A stretch of 47,565 nucleotides of DNA from Hofstenia miamia (lineage: Eukaryota; Xenacoelomorpha; Acoela). The translations under genes and the position numbers were made by a program. Each line of letters starts with the position of its first letter. The first letter of the stretch is position 1. The stretch spans positions 1,207,910-1,255,474 of the forward strand of contig SCFE01000020.1 in assembly GCA_004352715.1 (NCBI GenBank), read 5' to 3'. The notes under the pieces were generated by a model that worked only from the letters and a program-made list of their open reading frames with translations, had not been told where the DNA came from and searched no databases. Shown here piece by piece: positions 1 through 10,541 of this stretch.

Positions 1-10
1 TATATGAGCT

Positions 11-1660
11 GTCACGCGAAAAGGGTACTATCCGGATTAATTAACATTTTTTCAATTTTTGTGGCAAATCAAAAAGTAATGGTAAACATTATATTTTACA
101 TGTAAATCAGGACAGGAAGTATTTTAGTTAGTGTGTGATGTTGAGTTATTCAATGAGAGCCGGACATGTTATCATCCCTCGCTTTGCTTTGGTGTGGCCA
201 GGTTGATGGCAGTGTCTACATACCCTTTTTCTCTGTGAACTAGATTGTTGTTCTTTTGAGGTTGTAGTAGAATGCTGCTGACAGCTTGGTAAATGACAGG
301 TAACATTTGCAGCCATCGTTGAAGAGCAAAGCGGTCGAATTTCATTGTATAGGTACCACTGTCGTGTGATGTCTAAACCTTTGGGCTGAATCTCTGTTGG
401 CAGACCAGTAAACCTAGTACTCGCAGGTAATATCGTAACAGGTGTTTCTTGGTCATTTGCCAACCCTCGTACAAACACTACACCTGGCGAATTTTCATCA
501 AAACGAAATGATGGTAATCAGTTATCTTGGGAATTGAATGGAGGTTGTACTTGGCGAGGTATGCTTTCCAATCTAACCAGAATACAAGCCTTGAGCCCTA
601 CTCTTTGTAAGTTGAGAAATATTTTTTGATTAGACCAAAAAATGATCAGAGGACAAATTTCGTGACTTGTGCAAACCAGTTAATATCCGCCACATTAGAT
701 AACCCTTTGTCGGCATGAAGCCTTAAGTGCCTCTCTCCAATTGCATAGGTTTCCAAAAAAGTAATGTCACATACTTATAGTAGAATTCGAACCTTTCCCT
801 GCGTCATCCCCTTCGTCAATCAAGTAATTGATTTGAAAACATAGAGGCTCATATGGAACACCAAAAATGCCATATTTTCTTACTGATTTAAAGTAAGCTG
901 GAACCGGTTGCTGAGGATTAGAGGAATATGTTTCATTTTGGGCGAAAGCAAAACTATAATGCATCTTTCCCTCCTAGTGTGAACCTGTCATTGGTTTATA
1001 TGCCTCATGCTCATGTTTTGCCTGCCTGCATTGCTCATTGTAATAATCACGTCGTCCTTTCGCTGCTTTTAGGTGTGCCTCTGCTGTTTCTATTCTTTTA
1101 AACTTCTCTGTCAAGTTTGCTGACTCCTGAACCACACGCACATTTGTCTAACATTCGAAGCATAGGTCTGATGCAGGCTTCTCATGGTGTCAATGTGAGG
1201 CAAAGTGCCACAATGGTTTCACGTGTGAACTGAGTGGAACATGCAGTACTTTTCTCTCCGAGTTTGCATCCACAAGATCTGTTAACCATTCTTTACTTGC
1301 TCATATTCATGCTGATCGACTTGCCTAACATCATCCGCACACGTTGCACCGTTGTTAGAGCCACGTGCACAAGATTGATAATTGGTAGCCGGCGATAGAA
1401 TGGCTTCTTCTTCTTCGCTTGAGGAGTGAGCCTCCTCAAAGTTCAGTAGCTTGGTTTTCCACCGTATAGTCCGCTTCGCATGCTAGAAACCCCTCTTCAG
1501 TTGCAGGGGCGAACGAGAAAGAGGCCATTGCGAACGCAAGAGTGCGTGTACTGCAAAATTTTAGAGCTTTCTGTAGTCTATTTAAGCGAATACAGCTCTC
1601 TATTTAAAGCGCCGTTTTCTCAAAATTACTTTTCTTGGGATAGTTCCCTTTTTGCGTGAC
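11..1660 (-). mobile_element. DNA transposon with TIRs carrying a decayed DUF7869-type transposase
   Basis: The two ends form a terminal inverted repeat of about 25 bp. The left end (11-36) reads GTCACGCGAAAAGGGTACTA and continues TCC. The reverse complement of the right end (about 1635-1660) reads GTCACGCAAAAAGGGAACTA and continues TCC. A minus-strand transposase relic fills the interior and starts just inside the right TIR. The target duplication is unclear, partly because the left flank is only 10 bp and the right flank is a (TA)n tract. At about 1.65 kb it is shorter than expected for an element encoding a transposase of this type, so it is probably an internally deleted copy. Confidence 0.7.
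146..1528 (-). pseudogene. Decayed transposase-like gene (DUF7869 type)
   Basis: Read on the minus strand from an ATG at 1528. The acidic N-terminus (MASFSFAP...) meets a stop after about 29 codons. A frameshift then opens a Ser/Glu-rich stretch. Further on, around 767-964, come the hallmarks I know from DUF7869-type proteins: HYSFAFAQ, then SNPQQPVPAYF, then KYGIFGV, then NYLIDEGDDAGKGSN. LHADKG near 703-720 replaces the usual LHADNC. The C-terminal part (146-478) keeps PKGLDITRQWYLYNEIRPLC and ends in a zinc-knuckle-like C-x2-C-x4-H segment. There are several stops and frame changes, so it is non-functional. The family is common in cnidarian, mollusc and arthropod genomes. The family name is from memory of the motifs, not from a search. 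Confidence 0.65.
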
Positions 1661-1663
1661 TGG

Positions 1664-1664
<1 letters not shown>

Positions 1665-1698
<34 letters not shown>
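1665..1698. repeat. (TA)n microsatellite
   Basis: Uninterrupted TA dinucleotides directly abut the right terminus of the transposon that ends near 1660. Confidence 0.95.
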
Positions 1699-1703
<5 letters not shown>

Positions 1704-2390
1704 TATCAAAAATAGAACAATTTATATCAAATGGATGGTGTTTTCGCATTTTTTGTAATATGCCTGGCATGATCCTGAATGTGCTTTTTTATCGGAATTT
1801 TCGCACCACATTGACCTATTAAGGTCTACTACAATATATTTCTTATGCTATATCTTCAATTTTGAATGGGCCAGTTTAAAAAAATTTCAAAAATTTGCAT
1901 GTTCTGGCAAAGTAGTCCATGTTTGGAAGGCCATATCTCAGTCAGTTTTGATTCGATTTCCAAAGTTTTTACACCATTCGATGCGTAATCGATAGAAATA
2001 TGTGAATCAATTAATATTTTTTGCACTTTCCATAATTGGAATATAAATTTTGCAAAATTTCGAACAAAGAGTGGTCCATAGCGCAAGATCTACATTAGAT
2101 AACTTTTCCGGAGTTGTTTTATTCGATTCTACATCAAAGGTTGATTTAGAGGTCTCTTAAAAACTAAGCGCTATAGGAGCTAGCAATCACAATTAAGATG
2201 ACAACTACATAAAAAATGAAATTGTGTGGTTTTTGAAGCAGAAGGAGCTTTTTAGAATCCCTTTTTCAAAAATCAAAAAACCTTTTTTCACTCCACCATA
2301 ATTAGTATTGCTTAGATGAGTTTACTTTTAAGAAATTTATGAAAGCAGTTGTAACGTAAAATTCCATGCGCTTTCGCATTTACAATGTGT
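1699..2390. other. Non-coding interval upstream of the first actinoporin-like gene
   Basis: AT-rich sequence. A 76-codon minus-strand open frame at 1856-2086 has no recognisable motif and low complexity, so I do not call it a gene. Any promoter or upstream exon of the next gene should lie here or further upstream, but I cannot point to one. Confidence 0.4.
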
Positions 2391-2394
2391 TTAG
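2391..2394 (+). other. 3' splice acceptor before the first actinoporin-like gene
   Basis: The sequence tgtgtttag|AAACAAAAATATTCC-ATG places an AG acceptor 15 nt before the start codon. The same arrangement occurs before all four family members, which supports real use. It implies an upstream exon or a trans-spliced leader. Confidence 0.6.
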
Positions 2395-2409
2395 AAACAA
2401 AAATATTCC

Positions 2410-2940
2410 ATGAATCCTCAATCAAATGAAGATCTTCAAAGAAGAATGCGTGAAGGAGGTTACTCTCTGTCATGTTGTATAAAATTGCAAGACTCTGGTT
2501 CCTTTAATGATATTGTTGTCTTTTTGCATTCTGGAAAAGTATGGGTGGACCGCTTAGATGATGAGGGATACTTTATTACCACTAAAAAATATGGTTCGCC
2601 AATGGGATCCGAAGGTTTAATCACTGTTAGGCGTAACAGTAATAAATTTGCATTCCTTTGGTGTGTTCCCAACAGCATGTCTTTGTTTGGAATACGATTG
2701 GCTGCTGGCGAAGTTTGCAACGATGGTCGGGATTCTGAACTGTATAAGGCTTTTTATAAACCGCCCATGAGAAGGGCCTTGGCTGTGCCAACATACGCGC
2801 ATGGACTTTTTCCGGATCAAAATTCATGCGGTAACGTGGTTACATATAAGTCTGCACTGGGTAATTATACGCTTTCGGCATCAATTAATGAGTTTTCTAA
2901 AAACCCAATAATCACTTTTTCTGTTCAAGAACGGACGTAG
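2410..2940 (+). CDS. Actinoporin-like protein, copy 1 (divergent)
   Basis: Intact 176-codon frame, the typical length of a mature actinoporin (about 175-180 aa). It resembles the sea anemone cytotoxic protein (actinoporin) beta-sandwich family. GGYSLSC (16-22) matches the N-terminal G-x-S-L strand. DIVVFLHSGKVW (34-45) matches the first sandwich strand with its conserved Trp. GSEGLI (66-71) and FAFLWCVPNS (80-89) occupy the place of the family's S-V-P-Y-D signature, and NYTLSASINEFSKNPIITFS matches the C-terminal strands. In this copy the Tyr and Asp of S-V-P-Y-D are Asn and Ser, and it is only about 55% identical to the other copies. No signal peptide is visible. AATAAA follows at 3121-3126. 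Family members bind sphingomyelin-containing membranes and form pores, but activity here is unknown. Confidence 0.7.
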   Translation: MNPQSNEDLQRRMREGGYSLSCCIKLQDSGSFNDIVVFLHSGKVWVDRLDDEGYFITTKKYGSPMGSEGLITVRRNSNKFAFLWCVPNSMSLFGIRLAAGEVCNDGRDSELYKAFYKPPMRRALAVPTYAHGLFPDQNSCGNVVTYKSALGNYTLSASINEFSKNPIITFSVQERT

Positions 2941-3120
2941 AAGTTTTGAAATTAATTCGACAGCTTTGATTCCTAAAGCCTTATTTAAAAAACTGCACCG
3001 TGCTCGAAAGCTTTTGCTTTACATTTTAACTTGCAAAGTGCTTTGCTTTACCAAATAATAGGGTTTTTGTGATGTCAATACTTAACTTTTGTTATCTTTG
3101 GAATGCAATTTCAGTGTTTA

Positions 3121-3126
3121 AATAAA
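3121..3126 (+). terminator. Candidate polyadenylation signal AATAAA
   Basis: AATAAA lies 181 bp after the stop codon of the gene ending at 2940, a reasonable 3' UTR length. Confidence 0.5.
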
Positions 3127-3636
3127 GTTCATGTCTTGTTTAAAGTGCTACAATAACAGATGTGTCAGAGCAAGATTTTCGGCACCAAAATTTCAGATGA
3201 AGTTCTAATTTTTCACCGCCAAATGCAATCAAGCCTGAAAAGTCTTTTATAAATGAAGGCCTCAAATATTTGCTCAAGACATTTGGTGACCCGTTGAAGA
3301 AATGTGTTTCGCCAATTTTGAAAATCCAAATGTTCACCTTTTTTAATGTTGCTTTTCATTCATTTATTTGGTTCGCATTTAAAAATTCTGCACTCTTGGG
3401 GAATCTTTAGAGAATTTTACAAGTGTTATAATGATGAAAAATGTTTTGTTTTAATATTTATAATTTTTTAATATTGTGAAAACTTGCAGGAATTGTTTTT
3501 TTTCATTGCATTGCTGAGGATGGTATGCTTCATTTCCTACAATATGAAAATATGAACACATCAGAAAACGCATCAGATTATATTTTTTACTTGTATATAA
3601 AATTTTCTGAAATTTACTAGTAGTTTACCACATGTA

Positions 3637-4860
3637 CAGTACTGACCAAAATTTTGGGAACACTTTCCAAATTTAGAAATTTTCTATTTTACACTAAAAA
3701 ACGCAATGTAGAAACAATATGATAACTTCGTGTAGAAAGTAAATAATTAATTAAAAAAAACTAATATTTTGTATGTCCACCATTATTGGCCAAACACGCA
3801 GAAATGCGATTTGACATTGACTCGACCAGCTTTTTACAATAATCATCAGTAATCTCTGTACACCATACCACTTTAATTTGCTCCTTCAGATCGTCGAGTG
3901 ATGTGCATTGGCGCTTCCTCAGACAGTTTTTGACGTTGAGGTCTGGGGAGTTTCCCGGCCAGTTCTCAAGCAGCCGAAAGTCTTGTGATGCAATCCACTG
4001 TTTCACAACTTTGGCGCTGTGGCAAGGAGCACCAACTTGTTGTAGTACAGATGTTTCGTGAAGCTGCATAAACATGAGAACTTTCTCCTGAATTATTTTG
4101 AGGTAGGCCTTGCTGTAACTGCCTCGTTGTGAGGAACAAAATGCAGACCAGCATGCCCATTCGCAGTTATAGCACCCCAAATCGTCACAGAAGGTGCTGA
4201 GGGGATAGTTTATTGCGTGTAACGTGTGTTGAATCTTTAGCATCTTGATCGTCTAACGTGTGGCCGGCATGATGTAAACTGGCAAATCTTGGATTCGTCA
4301 CTAAAGATTACTTGATGCCACATCTCAGGGGTGTAGTGTTGGTATTGCCTGCAAAAGCGCAATGTCAAAGGTAGTATTCAATCGACGCCTAATGGTGTGT
4401 GTTGATATATTCTGCACTACCGCAAATAGATTTGCTTTGCTTCAAAAGATGAAGAGAATGGTTGATTGACGACGTAACGGTGAATAAGACGGTCCAGTCT
4501 GAGAGGAAAAATTTTGCAGTTGCTGATAGCGAGTAACACTTCTGGATACCGAAGATACTTACACGCCCATTCTAACGGCTATAGCGCGATAATTGTACCC
4601 CTCCTCGTACAAGATATGAATTTGAGCACACTTTGTTGGTGAAATTTCACTATCACGGACCATGTTTCAAACTATAATGATAGTGCTTTTTCAATGAAAG
4701 TGTTTTTAAGTCTAAAGTTGTTTTAATTTGATTGGCTAAATGAATCTGTTGTAAATTCTAAGAAAAAATTGGGAATTCCAGGAATTTTACGAAGTTTCCA
4801 GGAAATAGCATAAAACACGCTTTAGACAGGTTACTATTCCCAAACTTTTAGCCAGTACTG
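3637..4860 (-). mobile_element. Tc1-like transposon, copy 1
   Basis: The left end CAGTACTGACCAAAATTTTG and the right end (reverse complement CAGTACTGGCTAAAAGTTTG) are terminal inverted repeats. The element is flanked by TA on both sides (3635-3636 and 4861-4862), the hallmark Tc1/mariner target duplication. It is 1224 bp long and carries a minus-strand transposase pseudogene. Confidence 0.9.
3761..4663 (-). pseudogene. Tc1-like transposase, defective
   Basis: The minus strand starts MVRDSEISPTKCAQI (helix-turn-helix half) and soon meets a stop. The first catalytic Asp is retained in VIFSDESKI. The VTIWGAITANG motif follows. There is a frameshift near 4117-4127, then a frame containing VLQQVGAPCHSAK, where the expected second catalytic Asp (QQDGAPCH in the sister copy) is Val. 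At NSPDLNV|KNCLRKR an in-frame loss of 24 bp removes IENCWHHI, which contains the catalytic Glu. This copy therefore cannot be active. The frame ends just before the left TIR. Confidence 0.85.
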
Positions 4861-5139
4861 TATATTGTAGCAATTTTTAAGATGTCTTTTATGACATGTA
4901 CTGATTAAAGAAAAACCCTATTTGGCTTCAGGATCATAAAACTTTTTCTTGGTCTGTCCCGCGATATAACAACCTCAAACATTGGGTATTGTTGCTTTTC
5001 CAGTTTCTAATCTAGTAGATAGTTTTTGGCGATTATTACATCATATGGCCATTCATACTCGATTATGACGTCAGTTCTGTTTAGATGTATATAAGCAACT
5101 TTGTGCAACATGAATTTGTGGATTGTATATTAGCTATTT

Positions 5140-5800
5140 GATTGTGCTGATTTTAGAAAATACTATGTTGTTGGAGCGGCAGTTGAATGTTTTGATTGTA
5201 GTAAGGCTTTTGATCGAATAACTCACACGCTACTAATTAGAAGTTGATTGGTGTGGTTTTCCTAGAAATTTTATAAAATGGACTCTACATTATTTTAACA
5301 ATAAACGCATGAGTTGTCTTTGGTTTTGTCAGGATCAAGATATTCAAGTCTCTGCTGGAGAACCTCATTGATGTATTTTAGGTCCTGCACTTTTTTGCTG
5401 TTTTTCTTTCCGATCTGGTTGCAAACCATCCAGACAATCTGTTAATTATATATGCAGACGATATTACAAAAGTAACCCCAGTCACTAAGTTAAATTTTAG
5501 TGCTAGCTCTACGGAATAACTTCAGGTTAAGAGATGGGCTTCAGAAAATTCAATGCTACTTAATGAATCCAAATCCAAATTATGATAGTGAGTGAGTGTT
5601 ATATTCCTCACAACCAGTATAGTATTCCCATATATGACAATGTTACTTACTTACGTGTTGGTTTGGACTCTTCATTAAAATGGAATAAGCATATTTCTAA
5701 TATCGTCGAAGCTGCCTCTAAGCAGCTTCATATTCTGTGTGAAGTCCGCGGTCTCGATTTGAGTTATTCTCAACAGAAAATGCAATGTTATGCACATTGA
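5140..5800 (+). pseudogene. Non-LTR retrotransposon reverse transcriptase remnant
   Basis: Broken + strand frames show the RT domain in order. FDCSKAFDRITHTLLI (about 5195-5242) is the D-x-x-K-A-F-D block. An S-x-G-E-P-H block near 5350 is the degraded S-G-V-P-Q-G motif. IIYADDITKVTP has the catalytic YADD at 5451-5462. VTYLRVGLDSSLKWNKHI (about 5640-5694) is the conserved segment after the palm. There are many stops and frameshifts. It resembles jockey/CR1-type LINEs, but no ends are identifiable. Confidence 0.8.
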
Positions 5801-6034
5801 TAGATAATTCTTTATTCATTTTACCATTAATGGGATCTTGACTTAAATTTGAACATTTGACGTTTTCCTAATAGTTTAATAGTACGAGTAAGTAGTAGGT
5901 GAAATCTAAGAGTTCTTCTATGATGAAAAAGAGTTATGATTTGCATTAAAGATATATGAGGCGATGAATCTAAAAATCTGCCTTAAAATACTTTTGTTTG
6001 CTCATGTACATTTGTTATGACAAAATCAAACACC

Positions 6035-6058
6035 ATATATATATATATATATATATAT
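6035..6058. repeat. (AT)n microsatellite
   Basis: A short run of AT dinucleotides. It also creates the spurious Ile-Tyr repeat in the overlapping open frame. Confidence 0.9.
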
Positions 6059-6099
6059 TTTGCTGTTTTTAAATTTTGGTTATATTTTAGAGCCCAGAT

Positions 6100-6473
6100 C
6101 AGACTTGTCACCACAGATCAGANNNNNNNNNNNNNNNNNNNNNNNNNNNNNNNNNNNNNNNNNNNNNNNNNNNNNNNNNNNNNNNNNNNNNNNNNNNNNN
6201 NNNNNNNNNNNNNNNNNNNNNNNNNNNNNNNNNNNNNNNNNNNNNNNNNNNNNNNNNNNNNNNNNNNNNNNNNNNNNTCCTATTATTTAATAAACATTTC
6301 TGAAATAAGATTAAAGGTAAAGGAATATTGAATGAAAAAATAAGAAAAATCTGCACAATCAAATTAACAAGCAGCACTATAAATTCGGTTTGCTTAAAAA
6401 CGGTCGTTTTGGGCTCGTTGTATATCCAATACTCTGTTCAAGCTCGGCTTGGCTCGGCTCGTTGACAAGTCTT
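6100..6473 (-). mobile_element. hAT MITE (CAGACTTGTCA family), copy 1, with gap
   Basis: The left end CAGACTTGTCA at 6100 and right end GTTGACAAGTCT at 6461 match the element at 12508-12831 in inverted orientation. Shared internal sequence includes AATAAGAAAAATCTGCA, CAAATTAACAAGCAG and the CTCGGCTTGGCTCGGCTCG stretch. Flanking 8-mers gcccagat and ccacagat agree at 6 of 8 positions, consistent with an old hAT insertion. A 155-bp assembly gap removes the middle. Confidence 0.65.
6123..6277. other. Assembly gap (155 N)
   Basis: Run of N inside the hAT MITE. Open frames crossing it are artefacts. Confidence 0.99.
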
Positions 6474-6481
6474 CCACAGAT

Positions 6482-8402
6482 GGACCTAGGCCAAATTTTT
6501 CATGCCCGGCCCGTCAACTATTATTTCAAGCCCATTTTCGCCCCGTCAAAATTTATTGATCTATTTCAACACATTAATTTTTGGCTGTAGCACTAAGTCC
6601 AATTTGACGATAATTTCTTTCTGACTGAGCAAAAGTTGTTGGGGTGCCATATTTCTTCAATGCAACGTTACACAACGTTGGATAGTTGATTCGTGCCTGG
6701 TGGCATGATGCACCGTTATACATGAAAATGTAAATTAGCGTAAATTTCTTACAGATGCTACGTGATTTATCGAATCGAAGTTTAATGGGTAAATGATTGG
6801 TCTAAAGGCCTTCTAGGCTTCCAAGGTTGCTTTCTATTAATTTTTTTCTTGTGAGAATATATTAACAATAATGTTTATCGACGAGTACTAGAAATATTGA
6901 TGCTTAAAAGTTTGAATCGAACAATAATGTTACAAGTCAATTTTATTTTATTAAATTTCCTTCTTTGAAATCTTATAAAGTTTGCCGTAGATTAAAGGTT
7001 TTAGTGAAATTTTCGGTAAGTCCCTCAAAATGTAAATAGCTTAACGACCACAAGTACTTTCTTCTTCAATCATGAATCTCAGCGTAACAATGTGAAAAGT
7101 TTAATGAAGTATATTTTGGAAAAAACTGAAGTGTAACATTATTGCTACAGACCCGCGATATATAGTTAAATTACTATATCAAGTGATGCCTTTAATAAAC
7201 CAATGTACGTAATGTAGCTTTAGATTTTAGACGATATCAAAAAACTTACCAATTTTCTAATTGTAAACGGATTGAAGGGCCTGAATATAACGCAGGTACT
7301 ATTAAATAAAATTATTAATTTGTGTTACTATTTCCAATCTGTTATTTGAAAAAATTTTCCACATGCATGAATGAATTTCGACAGAATTCGTCACTTGGGG
7401 TGTTGCTGACTTCTTTCCAAATCGCAGCACCTGTCTATTGAAAATTCAATGAATATTTCGAATTATGAACCTGGATATACTTCGCTATAAAAACGATATA
7501 TTTTTAAGCTATTTTACTAAATTTTATTATTTTTTATCTAACTAAGTACTTATTTAAGTGTTCTTGATATTTATTAATTAGACTTGTTAATTTTGTTTTC
7601 CTTCCAATGTGGCATTTGCATTATAATGGCATTGCTATGCAAGGCCAGAGCATTCTGTTACTCATCGTTACACTTTTGATTACATTTCATTTCAAAATTT
7701 TTCATTAGCTGTGCGATAGATTTTTCTGTGCGGCCGTGTTGTCTAATCGTTTTCGAGCTTAGATAACCATGCTTTGCTTATCACATTCCCTATTTTTTTA
7801 GCGGCATCATCAATAAATCATTAGACGAAATTTTTATTTTCACAATTCGCTAGATGGCGTCGTAAAATATTGAATTAGTATGTAAAAAACAAAGGGGAAT
7901 TTGGTATTTAGAGCTATAGCACTTTTAATATTGCAATTTGTTTACGTTACTAAACAATTATGAGTAAATTAGGCTTTGCTGTGTGTATTCAGCCATTAAA
8001 ATTCGAAATTGACCCAGTCAATGCTTGGACAAATGAGGTTAAATTTAGTAAAGAACTTTTCAAAAATTCGTTAGAATTTTCAAAAATCATTGCTTTGTAG
8101 AGGTGATTCCAATTTGATATTTCTATATTACGAAACGAATTATGATTGCCGCACCTCTTCTGGTGAACGTGCATTTGTTTATTTGATTTCACTCAGTTTC
8201 GATCTTTGGACAAATGAGTTCAAAGTATGCCATACACTCGCAGTTTTACACTGCTTTATGACAGCCAGTACTCTGTCTATTCTTGTTCAACTCTTTAGCT
8301 CTTTTCAGCATTCTTTAGAACTCCTTTAGTTCTATATTACATTGTTAATATTATATTTTTAGTTATTATTCCCTTTATGATATCAACACTTTAGTATGTG
8401 AG
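6482..8402. other. AT-rich interval without recognised genes
   Basis: GC-richer text near 6500-6545 (CATGCCCGGCCCGTCAAC) may be a fragment of another MITE. Otherwise I see no coding signature, RNA gene or clear repeat boundary. Confidence 0.4.
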
Positions 8403-8589
8403 GAGCTGAGACCCAGAAGGTCGTGATTGCATTAATTCAGTTTCGAAAAAATTCGCTTAAATTTAGTACTACACTTTCTTTTCGGATATGCAAGTCCATT
8501 TGAACTATATTTGGGTGGGGAATATGGTAGAATTTTGGTGCTAAAATTTGACAGAATGCAGGCAGTTTTGCCCTTCTGGCTCTCAGCTC
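8403..8589. mobile_element. Small MITE with 20-bp TIRs
   Basis: The left end GAGCTGAGACCCAGAAGGTC (8403-8422) pairs with the right end 8570-8589, whose reverse complement is GAGCTGAGAGCCAGAAGGGC (18 of 20 matches). The unit is 187 bp and has no coding content. No convincing target duplication flanks it, so the superfamily is open. Confidence 0.65.
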
Positions 8590-9550
8590 ATCATAATTTG
8601 AACATCGTCATATGTACATGAAAATTTAGAACCATTCGTGAACAACGGTTACAATACATCCATGGACAATTATTTTACTAATCACAATCTTTCTTGTTGA
8701 TTGATGAACAGGAACGCAACAATCGTTGGGCTCTCCTAAAACATTGAAAAGAAATTCCTAATGTCGAGGATCGAATGAAGGTTAAGGCACTGTATTCTAC
8801 AAACATCTACTAATGACAATCAGAAATTCCACTGTCTATCAAGCAAAGAACAAAGAATTTATATTTGAGTAGTAGTAGTATTCATCTCTTAGTTGATGTG
8901 GAATAATCCCACCAAAATTTATTCCTGAAACAAAAGAATATTGCAACAACATTGACATGATACCAATAATTTCATTGATCCATTTTCGGATGATAACTTC
9001 GAGTGACATTTTATGATAAAAATTCTTGTTGCATTTAATTCAAGAATACATGTACAGACAAAGAAGACCTAACGAAACTCCATTGAAGACGTTTCAACAA
9101 GACGAAATGGTGACAATGTCAGTGTAGTCTCTAAATAAATCGCCAACAAAATGTCAAGTGTGTAAAAGTATCTGTTCAAGACAAACACAAAATTATGTTA
9201 GTAATCAAGTAAAACACGAGCACACTTCGAATTGACGTTTGCTCAAGAATACTGCACCATTTCTATAAAATAACATTTTATGTGACTGATTTTGCCAAAA
9301 ACCGAACGCGGTTTCGTTTTTTCGGTATACCGCCGAGCCCTATAATCAGAATAGGTATCATAATTTGCTCTCTACAACATGTGCTTTATTAGATGTTATA
9401 AGAAAGTATTTGGTATAATCTCAATAATAAAATATTATTTCGAGTTAAGTGTTTGATATTTTACATTTCATAGCTTACTTCGGTCATATCCACTTATGAC
9501 ATTGCAAAACTTGTATTCTAATATCAGTAAATATTCATTAATTATGTTTT
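8590..9550. other. Non-coding interval upstream of the truncated actinoporin-like copy
   Basis: No gene recognised. At 9301-9345 there is a G/C-rich stretch (CGAACGCGGTTTCG, then CGGTATACCGCCGAGCCCTA) that looks like one end of a MITE. I found no matching left end. Confidence 0.35.
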
Positions 9551-9551
9551 T

Positions 9552-9553
9552 AG
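9552..9553 (+). other. 3' splice acceptor before the truncated actinoporin-like copy
   Basis: ATGTTTTTAG|AAAGCTAAGTACA-ATG: AG acceptor 13 nt before the start, the same spacing as the copies at 20.7 and 42.4 kb. Confidence 0.55.
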
Positions 9554-9566
9554 AAAGCTAAGTACA

Positions 9567-9860
9567 ATGAGTGATATTTCAAATGATGCTCTGCGTAAAA
9601 GGATGACTGAAGGGGGTTATTCTCTGACATGTGCAATAAGAATTAGAAGTCATGATTCACTTCAAAATATTGCTACCTATATTCACTCTGGATGCGTGTG
9701 GGCCAATCGCTTAGAAGATAAGGGTTACCTAATTACCAATAAGAAGTTTTTTTGGCGAACGGGATCAGAAGGCTTAATAACTGTTTGTCAAGATGATAGA
9801 AAATATGCCTTCATGTGGTCTGTTCCTTATGATATATCACAGTTTGGAATACATACTTAA
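9567..9860 (+). pseudogene. Actinoporin-like protein, copy 2, 3'-truncated
   Basis: 97 codons closely match the first 95 residues of the copies at 20.7 and 42.4 kb: GGYSLTCAI, NIATYIHSGCVWANRLED, KKFFWRTGSEGLI and YAFMWSVPYDIS. Similarity stops abruptly right after the GGAATAC that encodes FGI. Two unrelated codons and a stop follow. I did not find the missing 3' half downstream. The lost part holds the conserved C-terminal strands and two conserved cysteines, so this is probably a pseudogene. A transcribed short form cannot be excluded because the splice acceptor and start are preserved. Confidence 0.65.
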
Positions 9861-10541
9861 GTGAGTGACATAAATATTATATACATGTACATTAACATCC
9901 ATACAGAGAGGCATATGTCTGCCAAAATATATTCATCATCTGTATTAGGTTACAAATAAATTATGCAGTCACATGTACTATAGAAAAATGTTGATTCTTA
10001 ACTTTGTTGTCAGCAATAAGTTTAAGTTTCCAAAATAGTTATGCTGTAGAAATATTTTGTGACATCAATGAATGCAGTTAAGGAAAATCATGACCATGTG
10101 TCGACCTATTATAAAATGTGTGGCATGTTGGAATGCCCCCTTTTCTGTTACGTTTTCAAAATTGACTTTCTTTGTTAAATCAATCAATTTTCGGCAAATT
10201 ATTAAAATAAAAAAAGCTAAGGTCTTGAAATGCATTTTTGGAGACTATTTTTAAATATTTTATTGACCATCACCCCGCATTTGGTCACTCACTTGATCAT
10301 GTATAATTTCCCCAACCAGCAGAAAATCCTGCAACGCTGCTGTATTAAAGTGATATTCGTAAGATTACTCTGTCCAGTATGTATTATACTCTTTTTAATA
10401 ATTTTGGTATATTTAAATTGTTACATTCAGATATAGCAACTATTCTTAAAAAGAATAGCATGATCATTGTATGAATAGCCTGAATATTATATAAAGAGTT
10501 TCATACTTTTCATAGCATGAACACTCTGTTCTTTATAATAA
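9861..10541. other. AT-rich interval without recognised genes
   Basis: Two short open frames (10072-10254 and 10230-10436) are AT-driven and motif-free. No remnant of the missing half of the actinoporin-like gene was seen. Confidence 0.35.

Noticed and set aside
1856-2086. 76-codon minus-strand open frame
   Set aside because: No motif, low-complexity neighbourhood and no splice or poly(A) context.
2460-2827. Three minus-strand open frames opposite the first actinoporin-like gene
   Set aside because: Antisense shadows of a well-supported coding region.
6017-6377. Open frames across the gap at 6123-6277 with an Ile-Tyr repeat
   Set aside because: Products of an N run and an (AT)n microsatellite inside and beside a MITE.
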